Assembly (NCBI RefSeq): GCF_900095385.1
Contig: NZ_FMID01000004.1
Location: 1 to 64,000 of the forward strand
DNA: 64,000 nt
Reading direction: 5' to 3'
Origin: Methanoculleus chikugoensis
Lineage (GTDB): Archaea > Halobacteriota > Methanomicrobia > Methanomicrobiales > Methanoculleaceae
Shown here: positions 1 to 9,600 of the stretch, in pieces
How the letters are laid out: each line of letters opens with the position of its first letter
Numbering within the stretch: the stretch's first letter is position 1
The notes under the pieces: model-generated
What the model saw: only the letters and a program-made list of their open reading frames with translations
Told to the model about the DNA's origin: nothing
Databases searched by the model: none
Made by a program: the position numbers and the translations under genes

Positions 1-1
1 C

Positions 2-967
2 ATGGAGCAGACGAGAGAAGGACGTTCGTGGGAGTTCGCGCCGTTCGACCCCTGGTCCCCGGACGGGAAAACTCTCCTTTTTCTCTCCACCGACGCAGAT
101 CTCTGGAGAATGAACCCGGGCGGGACCGAAAGGATGCGCCTGACCGACGGAGGCCGGATCGTTCCCGGTCTGCCGCTCGCGGGATATGGAGCCGACTGGA
201 GCGACGACGGGAGGCAAATCGTCTACACCTCCTGCCTCTTCGACAATTCAGCTGTCTGGAAGACCCTCGTGGCGACCACCGCGGAAGGGTCGCCTGCAGT
301 GAACTACTCGGATATCCGGAAAGACGCCGACATCTGGATCATGGATGCGGACGGCAGCAATAAGAGCCAGCTGACGACCGGCGGGGATGCACGGCTCCCC
401 CTCTGGGAGCCCCACGGCGACCGGATCGCATACCTTTCGACGAAGTCCGGGGGCCAGGGGGTTTGGGTCACGGACCGCGGCGGGAGAGCGGAACAGGTAA
501 CGTTCTTCGAAGGGAATGTCACCGGGTATGCGTGGTCGCCGGACGGGAGTGCGATCGTCTGTGTTGTCGGAGCTCCGGCGGGAGAGTGGCCGGAATTTTC
601 TCTCTGGGTTGTCCCCCTTGACGGATCGGGTGTGCGACAGTTGACTTCCGGGAACCTGGATCAGGCTCCGGCCTGGTCGCCCGACGGCGACAGGATCGCG
701 TTTAGGTCGATGTCGCGGAACCAATCGGCGCTCTGGGTGATGAAGAGCGGCGGCTCGGACCTCGAACCGCTCGCTCCCGGCAATGCCATAATGCACCAGT
801 GGTCGCCCGACGGCCGGATGATTGCCGTCAGTGACGGCGACGATATCTCCGTGATCGCGTTCGACGACCGGACAACGCCCGCGTCCCCGGGGTTCGGGGT
901 TACAGGAGCGTTGGCGGCGCTCGTTCTCCTCCCGATGCTCGGCCGGAGATCCGGGAGGCGGCCATGA
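2..967 (+). CDS. Secreted TolB-like WD40/PD40 beta-propeller protein with PGF-type C-terminal anchor (5' end outside window)
   Basis: The 321 visible residues contain at least six propeller blades, each marked by a WSPDG-like motif (near residues 18, 66, 136, 178, 226 and 268). This is the TolB/PD40 pattern. The C-terminus carries SPGFG followed by a hydrophobic stretch and an Arg-rich tail, the tripartite layout of archaeal PGF-CTERM sorting signals processed by an archaeosortase. The protein is therefore probably exported and lipid-anchored at the surface. No signal peptide follows the first Met, so the true start probably lies upstream of the window. The ligand is unknown. Another secreted propeller with the same type of tail lies at 59176-60501. 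Confidence 0.8.
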   Translation: MEQTREGRSWEFAPFDPWSPDGKTLLFLSTDADLWRMNPGGTERMRLTDGGRIVPGLPLAGYGADWSDDGRQIVYTSCLFDNSAVWKTLVATTAEGSPAVNYSDIRKDADIWIMDADGSNKSQLTTGGDARLPLWEPHGDRIAYLSTKSGGQGVWVTDRGGRAEQVTFFEGNVTGYAWSPDGSAIVCVVGAPAGEWPEFSLWVVPLDGSGVRQLTSGNLDQAPAWSPDGDRIAFRSMSRNQSALWVMKSGGSDLEPLAPGNAIMHQWSPDGRMIAVSDGDDISVIAFDDRTTPASPGFGVTGALAALVLLPMLGRRSGRRP

Positions 968-1286
968 GCGACGCCGAGCCCTTTCAGTACGGCAGGCAGG
1001 GAAAATTCGATATAACTGCCGCCATCGAACCGATAAAACCGAATTGCCCCAAGACTGCGGGAGACATCCGGATCGACATGCTTTTATCCGATTATTGATA
1101 TGATCACATGCTAATATCCTTCACTATCGTGTTATGTGATCGGTGGATCTTCACAAGCCGTACCTACGTGATTGCATCGGTCCCGGGTACCGGCAGGACG
1201 ACCATGCCGATGCTGCTCGAACAGTACTTCCGCGGGCAGGCAACGACGAACCGGCTCAATAGAACGGGAATCCCACGAAGTGCATT
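968..1286. other. Intergenic stretch, no supported gene
   Basis: A 65-codon frame at 1108-1305 was considered. It has no convincing ribosome-binding site or recognisable domain and overlaps the next gene. An A/T-rich patch (1078-1115) could hold promoter elements. Nothing else is visible. Confidence 0.4.
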
Positions 1287-1583
1287 ATGGTCATCGTTCT
1301 CCTGAAGGGGACTGCGGAGCAGGAGTCCGGAACTCATGACGGGTCAGTACAGGGTTTCACATGCCCACATTGCGGGCGCAGGAGTAGGGAGTTTCGTTCC
1401 ATCTGTCCGGAGTGCGGCCGTCCGTTCATGCGGGATTACATCGACTGGCGGATGCACCCCCGGGACCCGGAACTGCGGGGAACATGGTATTACAATCGGT
1501 TCTGGGCACGGGTCGGGCTGGTGCTTATGATCCTCGGACTGGCATTTTCGGTGCTGGTGATGGCCATCCGGGCACTGGATTGA
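1287..1583 (+). CDS. Small zinc-ribbon protein with one transmembrane helix
   Basis: The 98-residue protein has two CxxC knuckles (CPHC and CPEC, about residues 26-42), a typical zinc ribbon. A basic/aromatic linker follows, then a single C-terminal hydrophobic helix (about residues 75-95). Archaeal genomes carry many such zinc-ribbon membrane proteins of unknown role. The domain order suggests a cytosolic metal-binding head anchored to the membrane. The start is uncertain: the ATG at 1287 lacks a clear Shine-Dalgarno sequence, and a later start before the ribbon is possible. It has no obvious operon partner. Confidence 0.6.
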   Translation: MVIVLLKGTAEQESGTHDGSVQGFTCPHCGRRSREFRSICPECGRPFMRDYIDWRMHPRDPELRGTWYYNRFWARVGLVLMILGLAFSVLVMAIRALD

Positions 1584-1798
1584 ACCTGAGGGACCACGAA
1601 ATAATCTATCGCTCTACTTCAGTCTACAATGTAGGGGTGGATTGCACCGGGTGATAGTCAGGGTGAGAGGACGAGCAGGCAGCGCTACCTCAGGAGATGA
1701 TATACACGAGAGGTCGTGTGTCTCGGCTGAGGTTAACAAAGACTTCGCCGGGGGTGGCTACGTGGAGATAACGGGAGTCTATGTGATGGAGTGCTGAA

Positions 1799-2493
1799 AT
1801 GCCGATCGATGAGATGCCGGGACACCTCTTCCGGAACCTCCGGAAGTTGTTGTTCCACCCGTTTCAATTCTTCGACGGCAGGTTGGAGCATCCACGCCTC
1901 CTGCCGCCGCTGCTCCTCATACTGGGTATCTGCTTGGTGCGGAGCGTATGGCATTTCCAGGTACTCGCAGACTACACGGTACGACTGCTCGAAGGAAGCA
2001 GTTTTCCCGCCGGCGGGTTTGCGCTCTGGTCGATGGTACTGCTCATGATCGGCCCCGCCATTCACTGGGTCTCATTACCGGTGTTGTCTTCGGGATATCG
2101 GTGCTGTTTCGCGGAGAAGGGTCTTTTACCCGACTTCTCACATTCACAGCGTATGGTCTCCTTGTGGGATATATGATCAGTCTTATTCAGGCAATTTTCA
2201 GCGTTCTCGCCGGACGACAGATCATGCATGAAGTGTCTCGTTTGATGATGGGCTCTGGCTATCTTTCCCTTCCAAATCTTTCAACCGATCCCACAATAGC
2301 GGTATTCTGGATGGTCTTCTGGTTAATAGGCACCATCAGCTTTGTATGGACGTTCATTGTCCATGTCGCAGCCACCCAGTACAGCAGATATATCCCTCGA
2401 ACGCATGCACTTCTCACCGTTATCCTCGCGTTCGTCTGTATGTATGGCGTGGTATGGATGCAGGTACTATTCGTTCGACATATAATTACATGA
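1799..2493 (+). pseudogene. Yip1-domain-like membrane protein broken by a frameshift
   Basis: A frame opening at 1799 (ATG preceded by GGAG at about 1788) encodes a cytosolic N-terminus and two hydrophobic helices, ending around MIGPAIHW. The continuation lies in another frame from about 2065 to the stop at 2493, with three more hydrophobic segments. Joined near 2060-2075, the two parts give one protein of about 230 residues with the multi-helix layout of Yip1-family archaeal membrane proteins. Either a one- or two-base indel inactivated the gene or the sequence has an error there. Family assignment rests on overall layout, not a decisive motif. Confidence 0.6.
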
Positions 2494-2963
2494 TTGTACC
2501 GAGATGCCCAGTCAGGAGTGCTTGAGGATATGAAGGGGCAAGAGAGATGTGAGACAGAGGGAGGAGAACCCCCGGTGGTGACTCTGATCAACCCGGCAGG
2601 TCCCGGCATCGGCGACCCCGTCGGGATGGAACGAATGTTCACAGCGACATGCGACCAGCCACGACAACGGGAGTTTACCTCAACGGCAACCCGAGACATA
2701 CGGAGCGAACCGGGCGTCCGGGAAGCGCGTTCCGGTTTGAACGGTTTATTGTCATCGTCGGGAAGGCGATCCGGGCATCGATGAGGCTGGTGAAAGAACC
2801 CCTGTGTTACCCCAACCAACGGGTACGATCATAGTTTAGCAGTGCGGGTACTGAAACGGATCCACGTTTTGAAACGGCCTAAACCCTGACGAATCGTCCG
2901 GCAGGCGGAACACCGGGTCGGGAAATTCCCGCCGTACTGCCGGTGAAAAGGGTTGGCGGCCGC
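2494..2963. other. Intergenic stretch, nothing recognised
   Basis: This gap of about 470 bases separates the broken Yip1-like gene from the convergent chelatase gene. Short open frames exist but show no domain, composition or ribosome-binding site supporting a gene. Confidence 0.4.
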
Positions 2964-4982
2964 TCAGGCAGGGTACACCGCCGCATCCCGTTCGGCCGCC
3001 GTGATCTTCTGCAGGAGGCCAGCAGAGAGGTCGGCGATCGGGTAGTACCCGCCGCCGGCATGTTCCGCGACGACTCTGCAGTAGCCCAGCCGGAACTCCA
3101 GAAAAGAGTTCCCCGCCTCCTCTGTATCGATGACCACCATCCGGATGCCGTGCGATCGAATCTCCTCTGCTACACCGAGAACCTCATTGCGCACGTCTCC
3201 CGACACAGGAACGTTTGCCCGACCATCGGAGATGACGACCATCATCGGGATCACCTCGCCGTTCTTCCGCCGCTCCTGCAGGAGAACCTCCATGCCTTTC
3301 ATCAGCCCGGCGCAAAGCGGCGTCTTCCCGCCGGTGGGGAGATCTTCCAGTTGCTTCTGCGCGAGATCGACACTTGAGCAGAGCGGGAGGAGGGTTTCGG
3401 CGCCGCTCCCCCGGAACGCCACAAGACCGATGCGGTCGCGATGCCGGTAGGAGTCCAGCAGCATCGAGAGGACCGCGCCCTTGGCCGACTCCATTCTCTT
3501 TGCGGCTCCCATCGAACCGCTGGCGTCGACCACGAAGACGCATGCGATGGAAACTCTCCCCACCCGGACCCGCTCGCGGACGTCTTCTTCGCGAACGGCG
3601 ACCGCCATGCCCTTTCGGTCGCGCACCGACTGGTGCGGAGCGGCGGCCCGGAGCGTGGCGTCGAGTGCGACATCAGCAGTTCCGGTGGGAAACCGTGCAG
3701 AAACATATCTCCCCACGCTATCCGCTGAGAACGTCTCGAGTCGCCTGCCGGATGGTCTCAGCCGTTCAAGGGTATCCCGTCGTTTCGGCAGGCTCATCTT
3801 TCCGACATCGACCGGGTTTCCAACCTGGAAAACGGTTTCGTGCATACCGTTTCCTTGGGAAGGGGGGGGTTCCCCACCACGCCCGCCGGGGTGCTCGTCA
3901 CCGCCCTGCTCCCCACCGTCCCGGGGAGAGTCGTCATGCCTCCTCCCGGCGTCATCCAGTGCTTTGTCGATATCTTCGGGATCAATCCTGGGCTCTTCAA
4001 ACGGTTTTCGACGCATCCGGTGCGGGAGCGCAAGCTCCATGGCTTCCCGGACATCGTCGCGGGTAACCGCGGTTCGTCCGTCAAGAGCGGCGATCGTCTT
4101 CGCCGTGCGGACGACGGCGATATCGGCACGGTGGGTCCTGACTCCTAGCCGGATGCATGCTTCCGCCACAGCATTCAAAAGCGTGTCGTCGGTCGTGACT
4201 GCCGGGAGCAGCGCACGTGCATCGGTAATCTTTTTGCGCAGTTCCTCCTGTGCCGCCTGGTATGCCCCCCGACACCCGTCGGGGTCGCACGCGAACGCCT
4301 CGGCGGCCCTGATAATCGCCACCCGCTCGGCGACCTCCTCGATCCCCTCCACGGCCACCTGTAGCCCGAACCGGTCGAGCAGTTGCGGCCGCAGTTCTCC
4401 CTCCTCCGGGTTCATGGTGCCGACCAGGATGAACCGGGCAGGGTGGGAGAACGATATACCTTCCCGTTCCACCACGTTGACGCCCATCGCGGCGGCATCC
4501 AGGAGCACGTCGGCAACATGGTCGTCGAGCAGGTTGACCTCGTCGATGTAGAGGATGCCGCGATTAACCGCCGCGAGGATGCCCGGATCGATGGTTACCT
4601 TCCCCTCCCGGATCGCTCGCTCCACGTCGACGGTGCCCACCACCCGGTCTTCGGTCACCCCGAGCGGGAGATCAATGACGCGGACACGGCGCCGTTCCAC
4701 TTCCAGGTCATCGCCCAAGGCCTCCCTTTCGGTACAGGCAGTACACAGGCCACCGTTGCCTGTGGGATCGCAACTGTACGGACAGTCCCGGATCACATCG
4801 ATCTCGGGGAGCACGTCGGCAAGCGCCCTGACTGCTGTAGATTTTGCGGTTCCTTTCTCGCCACGGATGAGCACGCCGCCGATCCCCGGATTAACGGCAT
4901 TGAGAATGAGCGCACGTTTCATTATCTCCTGACCGACAATAGCGGTGAACGGAAGGACACTCCTTCGCGCCGAGTATGACAT
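2964..4982 (-). CDS. Mg/Co-chelatase-type AAA+ / VWA subunit (BchI-BchD fusion)
   Basis: This 672-residue protein is the motor partner of CobN/BchH-type metal chelatases, which insert Mg or Co into tetrapyrroles using ATP. Residues 10-330 form a BchI-like AAA+ module with Walker A GEKGTAKST (about 41-49) and Walker B ILYIDEVN (about 143-150). A Cys cluster (CPYSC and CTAC, about 67-83) could bind a metal. A Gly/Pro/acidic linker (about 345-385) leads to a C-terminal VWA domain with the MIDAS motif DASGSMG. Prokaryotic I and D subunits are often separate; the fused form is common in archaea paired with CobN. The cobN gene lies 1.6 kb upstream on the same strand, so cobalt chelation for corrinoid synthesis is the likely role. 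Confidence 0.9.
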   Translation of the reverse strand: MSYSARRSVLPFTAIVGQEIMKRALILNAVNPGIGGVLIRGEKGTAKSTAVRALADVLPEIDVIRDCPYSCDPTGNGGLCTACTEREALGDDLEVERRRVRVIDLPLGVTEDRVVGTVDVERAIREGKVTIDPGILAAVNRGILYIDEVNLLDDHVADVLLDAAAMGVNVVEREGISFSHPARFILVGTMNPEEGELRPQLLDRFGLQVAVEGIEEVAERVAIIRAAEAFACDPDGCRGAYQAAQEELRKKITDARALLPAVTTDDTLLNAVAEACIRLGVRTHRADIAVVRTAKTIAALDGRTAVTRDDVREAMELALPHRMRRKPFEEPRIDPEDIDKALDDAGRRHDDSPRDGGEQGGDEHPGGRGGEPPPSQGNGMHETVFQVGNPVDVGKMSLPKRRDTLERLRPSGRRLETFSADSVGRYVSARFPTGTADVALDATLRAAAPHQSVRDRKGMAVAVREEDVRERVRVGRVSIACVFVVDASGSMGAAKRMESAKGAVLSMLLDSYRHRDRIGLVAFRGSGAETLLPLCSSVDLAQKQLEDLPTGGKTPLCAGLMKGMEVLLQERRKNGEVIPMMVVISDGRANVPVSGDVRNEVLGVAEEIRSHGIRMVVIDTEEAGNSFLEFRLGYCRVVAEHAGGGYYPIADLSAGLLQKITAAERDAAVYPA

Positions 4983-5080
4983 ATGAGAGAATATGATGCA
5001 ATTGATGTTAAATAGTTTCTATTTCGTAATAACCAATAGCGGACGAGGGCGGCCCTGCCCCCGCCCGGAACCATGTGGTC

Positions 5081-5413
5081 TCAGAACTCTTCCGCGATGC
5101 CGTAGCCGTATGACCGCAGTACCTCGCTCCCCCGCTGCTCCGGGTATGCGGCAAGCACGAGCCCCCGCGACTCCAGAAACTCCTCGGCGGAGACGATGGA
5201 GATGGGCTGAAGCTGCTCGTCTTCGCCGGGCACCATCGACCAGGTATGGATGTAGTAGATGTCCGGCAGCCCCTCCTCTTCGTGCAGGTAAAGATCCCTT
5301 CCGCGCCCGAATGCCCCGCCTGCGTCACCGCCCCGCGGCGCGAGGTAGAGCCAGGCGTCGCGGTCGGTGTCGAGGAGGATCTCGCCTTTCTCGGATTGAA
5401 TACATCTCTTCAT
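5081..5413 (-). CDS. Small acidic protein of unknown function
   Basis: The 110-residue product is soluble and acidic, with no transmembrane segment or Cys motif. The ATG is preceded by a strong AGAGGTGA Shine-Dalgarno sequence six bases upstream, which supports it as a real gene. It lies between the chelatase subunit and the CobN operon on the same strand, but a long gap on its upstream side suggests its own promoter. No family was recognised. Confidence 0.65.
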   Translation of the reverse strand: MKRCIQSEKGEILLDTDRDAWLYLAPRGGDAGGAFGRGRDLYLHEEEGLPDIYYIHTWSMVPGEDEQLQPISIVSAEEFLESRGLVLAAYPEQRGSEVLRSYGYGIAEEF

Positions 5414-5892
5414 GTTCAGTCACCTCTGCCCCGCCAGCCGTGCAGGGCAGTTCGGCAGGCGGCGACGATGAGCTCCGGGAGCCCGGCGAGGTGGCCATGG
5501 CCCTTCCGCAGCCCGGGTCGAACTGGAGATTTTGCCACCGCCCGCCGGTTGGGGATAGAACAGCAGGTAACATATATCTTTCGAGTAGTAGCACCAAATA
5601 TTATAAAATAAGATCTTAGTAGCAAACCGCCCGACCGGCATGCCCTAGGTCACTCGAAGGGGGCGCTGCATGCACCCACCAGAGTCTTTAAAACCAGTCG
5701 AGCCAGCAATACTCCCTCTTACAGATCTCCGTTGCGATCACCCCGGAGTGCAACAGATGATACTGTGTGCCATGAAGCGCAGGACCGGCGGTGCCGGCTC
5801 CTTCGCTACGCATCGTGAGGGACAGGATCCCGGAAAATGTGGGGGCCAGGACAGGGGACACGCCGAATCGAAGGGGAAACCCCTGGCCCGGC
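5414..5892. other. Intergenic region with an AT-rich promoter-like patch
   Basis: This gap of about 480 bases contains an AT-rich patch at about 5568-5620 whose minus strand includes a TTTATAATA-like box. It could serve the small gene ending at 5081. A short GC-rich inverted repeat (CCCCTGG...CCGGGG, about 5879-5903) sits at the end of the lipoprotein gene and could act as a terminator. Nothing else was seen. Confidence 0.35.
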
Positions 5893-6627
5893 CTATCCGG
5901 GGACGTTCACCTTCTCGGTGCCCATCGTCACCTTCACATCGACGAACCGCCCGTCAAGGGTCACGATATAGCGCCCCGGACTGTAGAGTTTGATCGACTT
6001 CTCCCGGGCGCTCCCGTATATCCCGTGGTAGCCCTCATCGGCGATGAGCCGGAGGGTTTCGGGGTCGCGGACGGTGACGACGAGCCGGGAGTTCGCGTCC
6101 GGCTCGGGATGTCTCGGGGTCGCAGAGAAGGTGATGATGAACGGCACGTCGACGACGTCCACCTGCAGCCCCCTGGCGGAATAAACGAGGGAATATTGCT
6201 CCTCGAAGACAGTCGTCGTCTCTACGAGGGGTTTTGCGACATCCACCCGGGTCATCGGCAGAGATGAGACGTTGCACGGGTTCGGATCCGGCAGGTGCTC
6301 GCCGGGCTGAACCGGCACCGGATCGACCGGAACCACCAGATTCAAATTCTGCGTCACGGAGGGGGTCGGGCGGTTCTCCCGGGACGGTTCCAATGAGCCC
6401 GACCACGGTTGATCGACGGCGTCGGAGGGGATCGGCTCATCGTCCTTCTCGAGGGCGATACATCCGGAGCACGCGGCGACAAGGACGACGATCAGGATGA
6501 GTGCGGCGGTTCGGGCAGGTGCGCTACGGAAGTCTCCGCCGCGCCGTGGCACACGTCCTTTTCCATCGTTTCGCCGGTACAGCCCCGCATGTCGGCAGGG
6601 CAGTGATCTCTTCCCCATACTCTTCAT
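5893..6627 (-). CDS. Lipoprotein translationally coupled to CobN, function unknown
   Basis: The 244-residue product has a long basic N-terminus, a hydrophobic stretch (about residues 40-55) and a lipobox-like AACSGC. It is probably a membrane-anchored extracellular lipoprotein. The C-terminal half has a beta-rich look and ends in a conserved YIVTLDGRFVDVKVTMGTE block. The start at 6627 overlaps the cobN stop (ATGA), implying coupled translation as the last gene of the CobN/ABC operon. A close paralogue lies at 21888-22604, next to a decayed cobN end, so lipoprotein and cobN were duplicated together. No known domain was recognised. A role in corrinoid or metal capture outside the cell is only a guess from context. 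Confidence 0.75.
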   Translation of the reverse strand: MKSMGKRSLPCRHAGLYRRNDGKGRVPRRGGDFRSAPARTAALILIVVLVAACSGCIALEKDDEPIPSDAVDQPWSGSLEPSRENRPTPSVTQNLNLVVPVDPVPVQPGEHLPDPNPCNVSSLPMTRVDVAKPLVETTTVFEEQYSLVYSARGLQVDVVDVPFIITFSATPRHPEPDANSRLVVTVRDPETLRLIADEGYHGIYGSAREKSIKLYSPGRYIVTLDGRFVDVKVTMGTEKVNVPG

Positions 6628-9600
6628 TCACCCTTCTGCCCCTTCCGAAACGCTCTCACCTCTTCGACAGTCACCACGCGAACCGCGCCTCCCTGGACAT
6701 CGCCGCCGACAGCTCCCATCCGATCCTCGATCCAGCCCTCCATCTCCAGGTATGCCGTCCGCAACCCCTCAAGAACGTCAGGGTCGGCATCCCAGAGACC
6801 GCGTTCGTGCGCCTCAAGCAGCCTCCTCCCGATCTCCTCGAGTGCCCAGGGATTCTCGTCCGCGAAGAACTGCCGCATCTCCGAGTTCAGGACGAACGTG
6901 CGGGTGATATCGTCGAAGATCCGGTCGTCCACCTCCTGCGTCGTCGCCTCCCACCCATAGACAGTGCCCACCTGCCGCGAGATATCGCCGGCACCCTTGT
7001 AGCCGTGCCGCTTCATCCCCTCGATCCACTTCGGGTTGAGAAGCCTCGCCCTGACGACCCGCCGCACTTCCTCAGCGACCGTCCTGACCTCCACGCGGTC
7101 CCGGTCACGCGTATCGCCGTAATAGGCGGGCACGTCCCGGTTCGAGAGAGCCCGCACCGCCCCGGTCAGCCCACCGTGCGTCCCGAAGTAGCAGCAGCAC
7201 CCGAGGAGATCGTACTCGTCGGTTACCGTCTTATTGAAGGTCAGGTCGACGGCGGCAAGTTGCGCGGAGAAGGTCTCGGGGGACTCTTCACCGAAACTCC
7301 CCCGCCCGTAGGCATAACTGTTCCACCGGACAAAGACCTCCGCAAGATCCGCCTCCCCCTTCCAGGCCGATGCGTAGACCGCCAGGCTGACGCCGTTGCC
7401 GTAGGTTCCCGGCCGGCTCCCGAAGATCCGGGCCGTGCCGCTCCCCTGCAGGGCGTGCTTCCGTATGAAGTTCATCTCGGGCGGTTCGTCCAGCGCGGCG
7501 ACCTCCCTGATAGCGTCGTCCAGGAGTTCGATGGAGGTGTAGAAGCAGTCCCGGAGGATCCCGCTCATCCTGACAGTGACGTCGATCCTCGGGCGTCCGA
7601 GTTCTTCGAGGGCGATCACCCGGTAGGACCTGACCCTGCCGTCCGTCCAGACCGGCTCGACCCCGATGAGGGAGAAGATCTGGGCAAGCTGCTCGCCGTC
7701 GGCCCACATAACATCGGATGCCATCCAGTACATGCCGATATTCTCCGGAATCCGCCCATTTTCATCGACGTATTTCGCAACGACGCTTTCCGCAAGCCGC
7801 GTCCCGATCCGCCACGCGGCACGGGTGGGAACCCGGAAGGGGTCGAGCGAGTAGAAGTTCCGCCCGGTGGGGAGCACCTCAGGCTTGCCCCGCGTGATCA
7901 ACCCTGAAGGGCCCGGCGGGATGTAGCCTCCGGCGAACCCCGACAGAAGGCTCCCGATCTCGTCGGAGGCGTCCATCCGTGCCGCGATATCGATAACACC
8001 CGCCCGGGTTGCTTCAAGCGCCTCATGGTCGTGCCTGCACAGGCAGTCGGAGAGTGCCTGCTCCGCCGCCCGGTCAGGGGGCTCCCCCGCAAGGATCGCG
8101 GCTATCAGACTTTTTGCCGCAACGTCGGCATCCCGCAACCGGGCCTCGTCCGCAGTCAAGGCGTCATGCCCCATCATCCGGAGCACCGCTTCCCTCACCT
8201 TGCCGTCGTAGCGCATGACGGCATGAATGAACTCCACCCGGCGCTCGCCCTCCGGCACCTCTCCAAAGACATGCATTCCCTCCGGGATCCGGGTATCGGC
8301 GATCCGGGTTACGGCGGTATGGGCGGCGGCAACCACTTCCCCAAACGATTTCCCCTCTTCGCGCATGGCCGCAAACCCGATCTCGTCGGCTATGCCGGTC
8401 TGCTCAAGCAGGTCGGCGATGGTATGCTCGAGCGCGTGCGCCCTTGCCCGATCGACGTCCTTCGCCCGGTGATAGTCCGCGATCTGCTCTTCGAGTTCTT
8501 TTAACCCCGCATAGAGGTCGCTTGCAACCATCACCGTCTGCATATGGTCGACCAGGGTTGCGTAACTCCGCCGCTTGGCGAGCGTCCCCTCCGGCGGGTT
8601 GTCGGCGTTGTAGATGTAGAGGTGAGGGACAGTCCCGATGGCGATATCGGGGAAACAGGCATCCGAGGGGGCGACCGATTTGCCGGGGAGGAACTCGAGG
8701 TTCCCATGCGTGCCGACATGGACGATCACGTCCGCACCGAACGTCTCCTCGATGTAGCGGTAGGTCGCAAGGTACTGGTGAGTCGGCGGAACGCCCGGGT
8801 CGTGGAGGATCTTACAGACCTCGCCGTCGCACCGCGCGCCTGCGCACCCGCGTTTGGGCTGGACGCAGACGACGGCGTTCCCGTAGCGTATCCCGGTGAC
8901 GACGATCTTCCCCTCGTAGACCATCGCCGGCGGAACCCCGTCCACCTCTTCGCCCGGGGGCCGTCCCCACGCCTCACAGATGCGGGTTCGAATCCCGGAA
9001 GGCAGGGTTTCAAACCAGAGAGCATAATCCTCGGGCTCTACCAGCGCGAGGGCGCCCCCTCTCCGGACGATCTCCGCAACCGACGTCCAGCGGAAGTCAC
9101 TGATCGCCTTTCTCTCCATGATCGTCTCGATCAGGGCTTTCCCGCTCTCCGGGCATTTGACCGCATACCCCCTGTCGCGCATCGCCTTGAGGATTCTTGC
9201 GACACTCTCCAGCGTATCGAGATGCGCCCCGGACCCGACCGTCGCCTCGACCGATGAACAGGGTTTGTTGTGGAGGATAAAGGCCACCCGCCTCTCTTCA
9301 GCCGGTTTTTGCGCAAGATTGACCCACTTCCGGACCCGGCCCACGAATTTCTCTACCCGCTCAGCGATAGGGACGTGCCGCTCTCCCTCGGTGCCCACCG
9401 GGTCACGGCTCTCCGCCGCGCCGACCGGCAGCATCTCGATCGCGCCCAGGAACTCGGGCAGCGCAACGTACCAGGAGACGTCGCTCCCACGCATCCCGTC
9501 CGTATCGGCCTTCCAATCGGCCTCGGTCCGGTGATAGAGGATCAGAGGGTGAAAGACCGGCACCCCGAGTTTCACGAGCGCCGCGGTGCAGGCATCGCCG

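Noticed and set aside
1108-1305. 65-codon frame
   Set aside because: No ribosome-binding site, overlaps the zinc-ribbon gene, and its only suggestive segment (VPGTGRT) is too short to assign.
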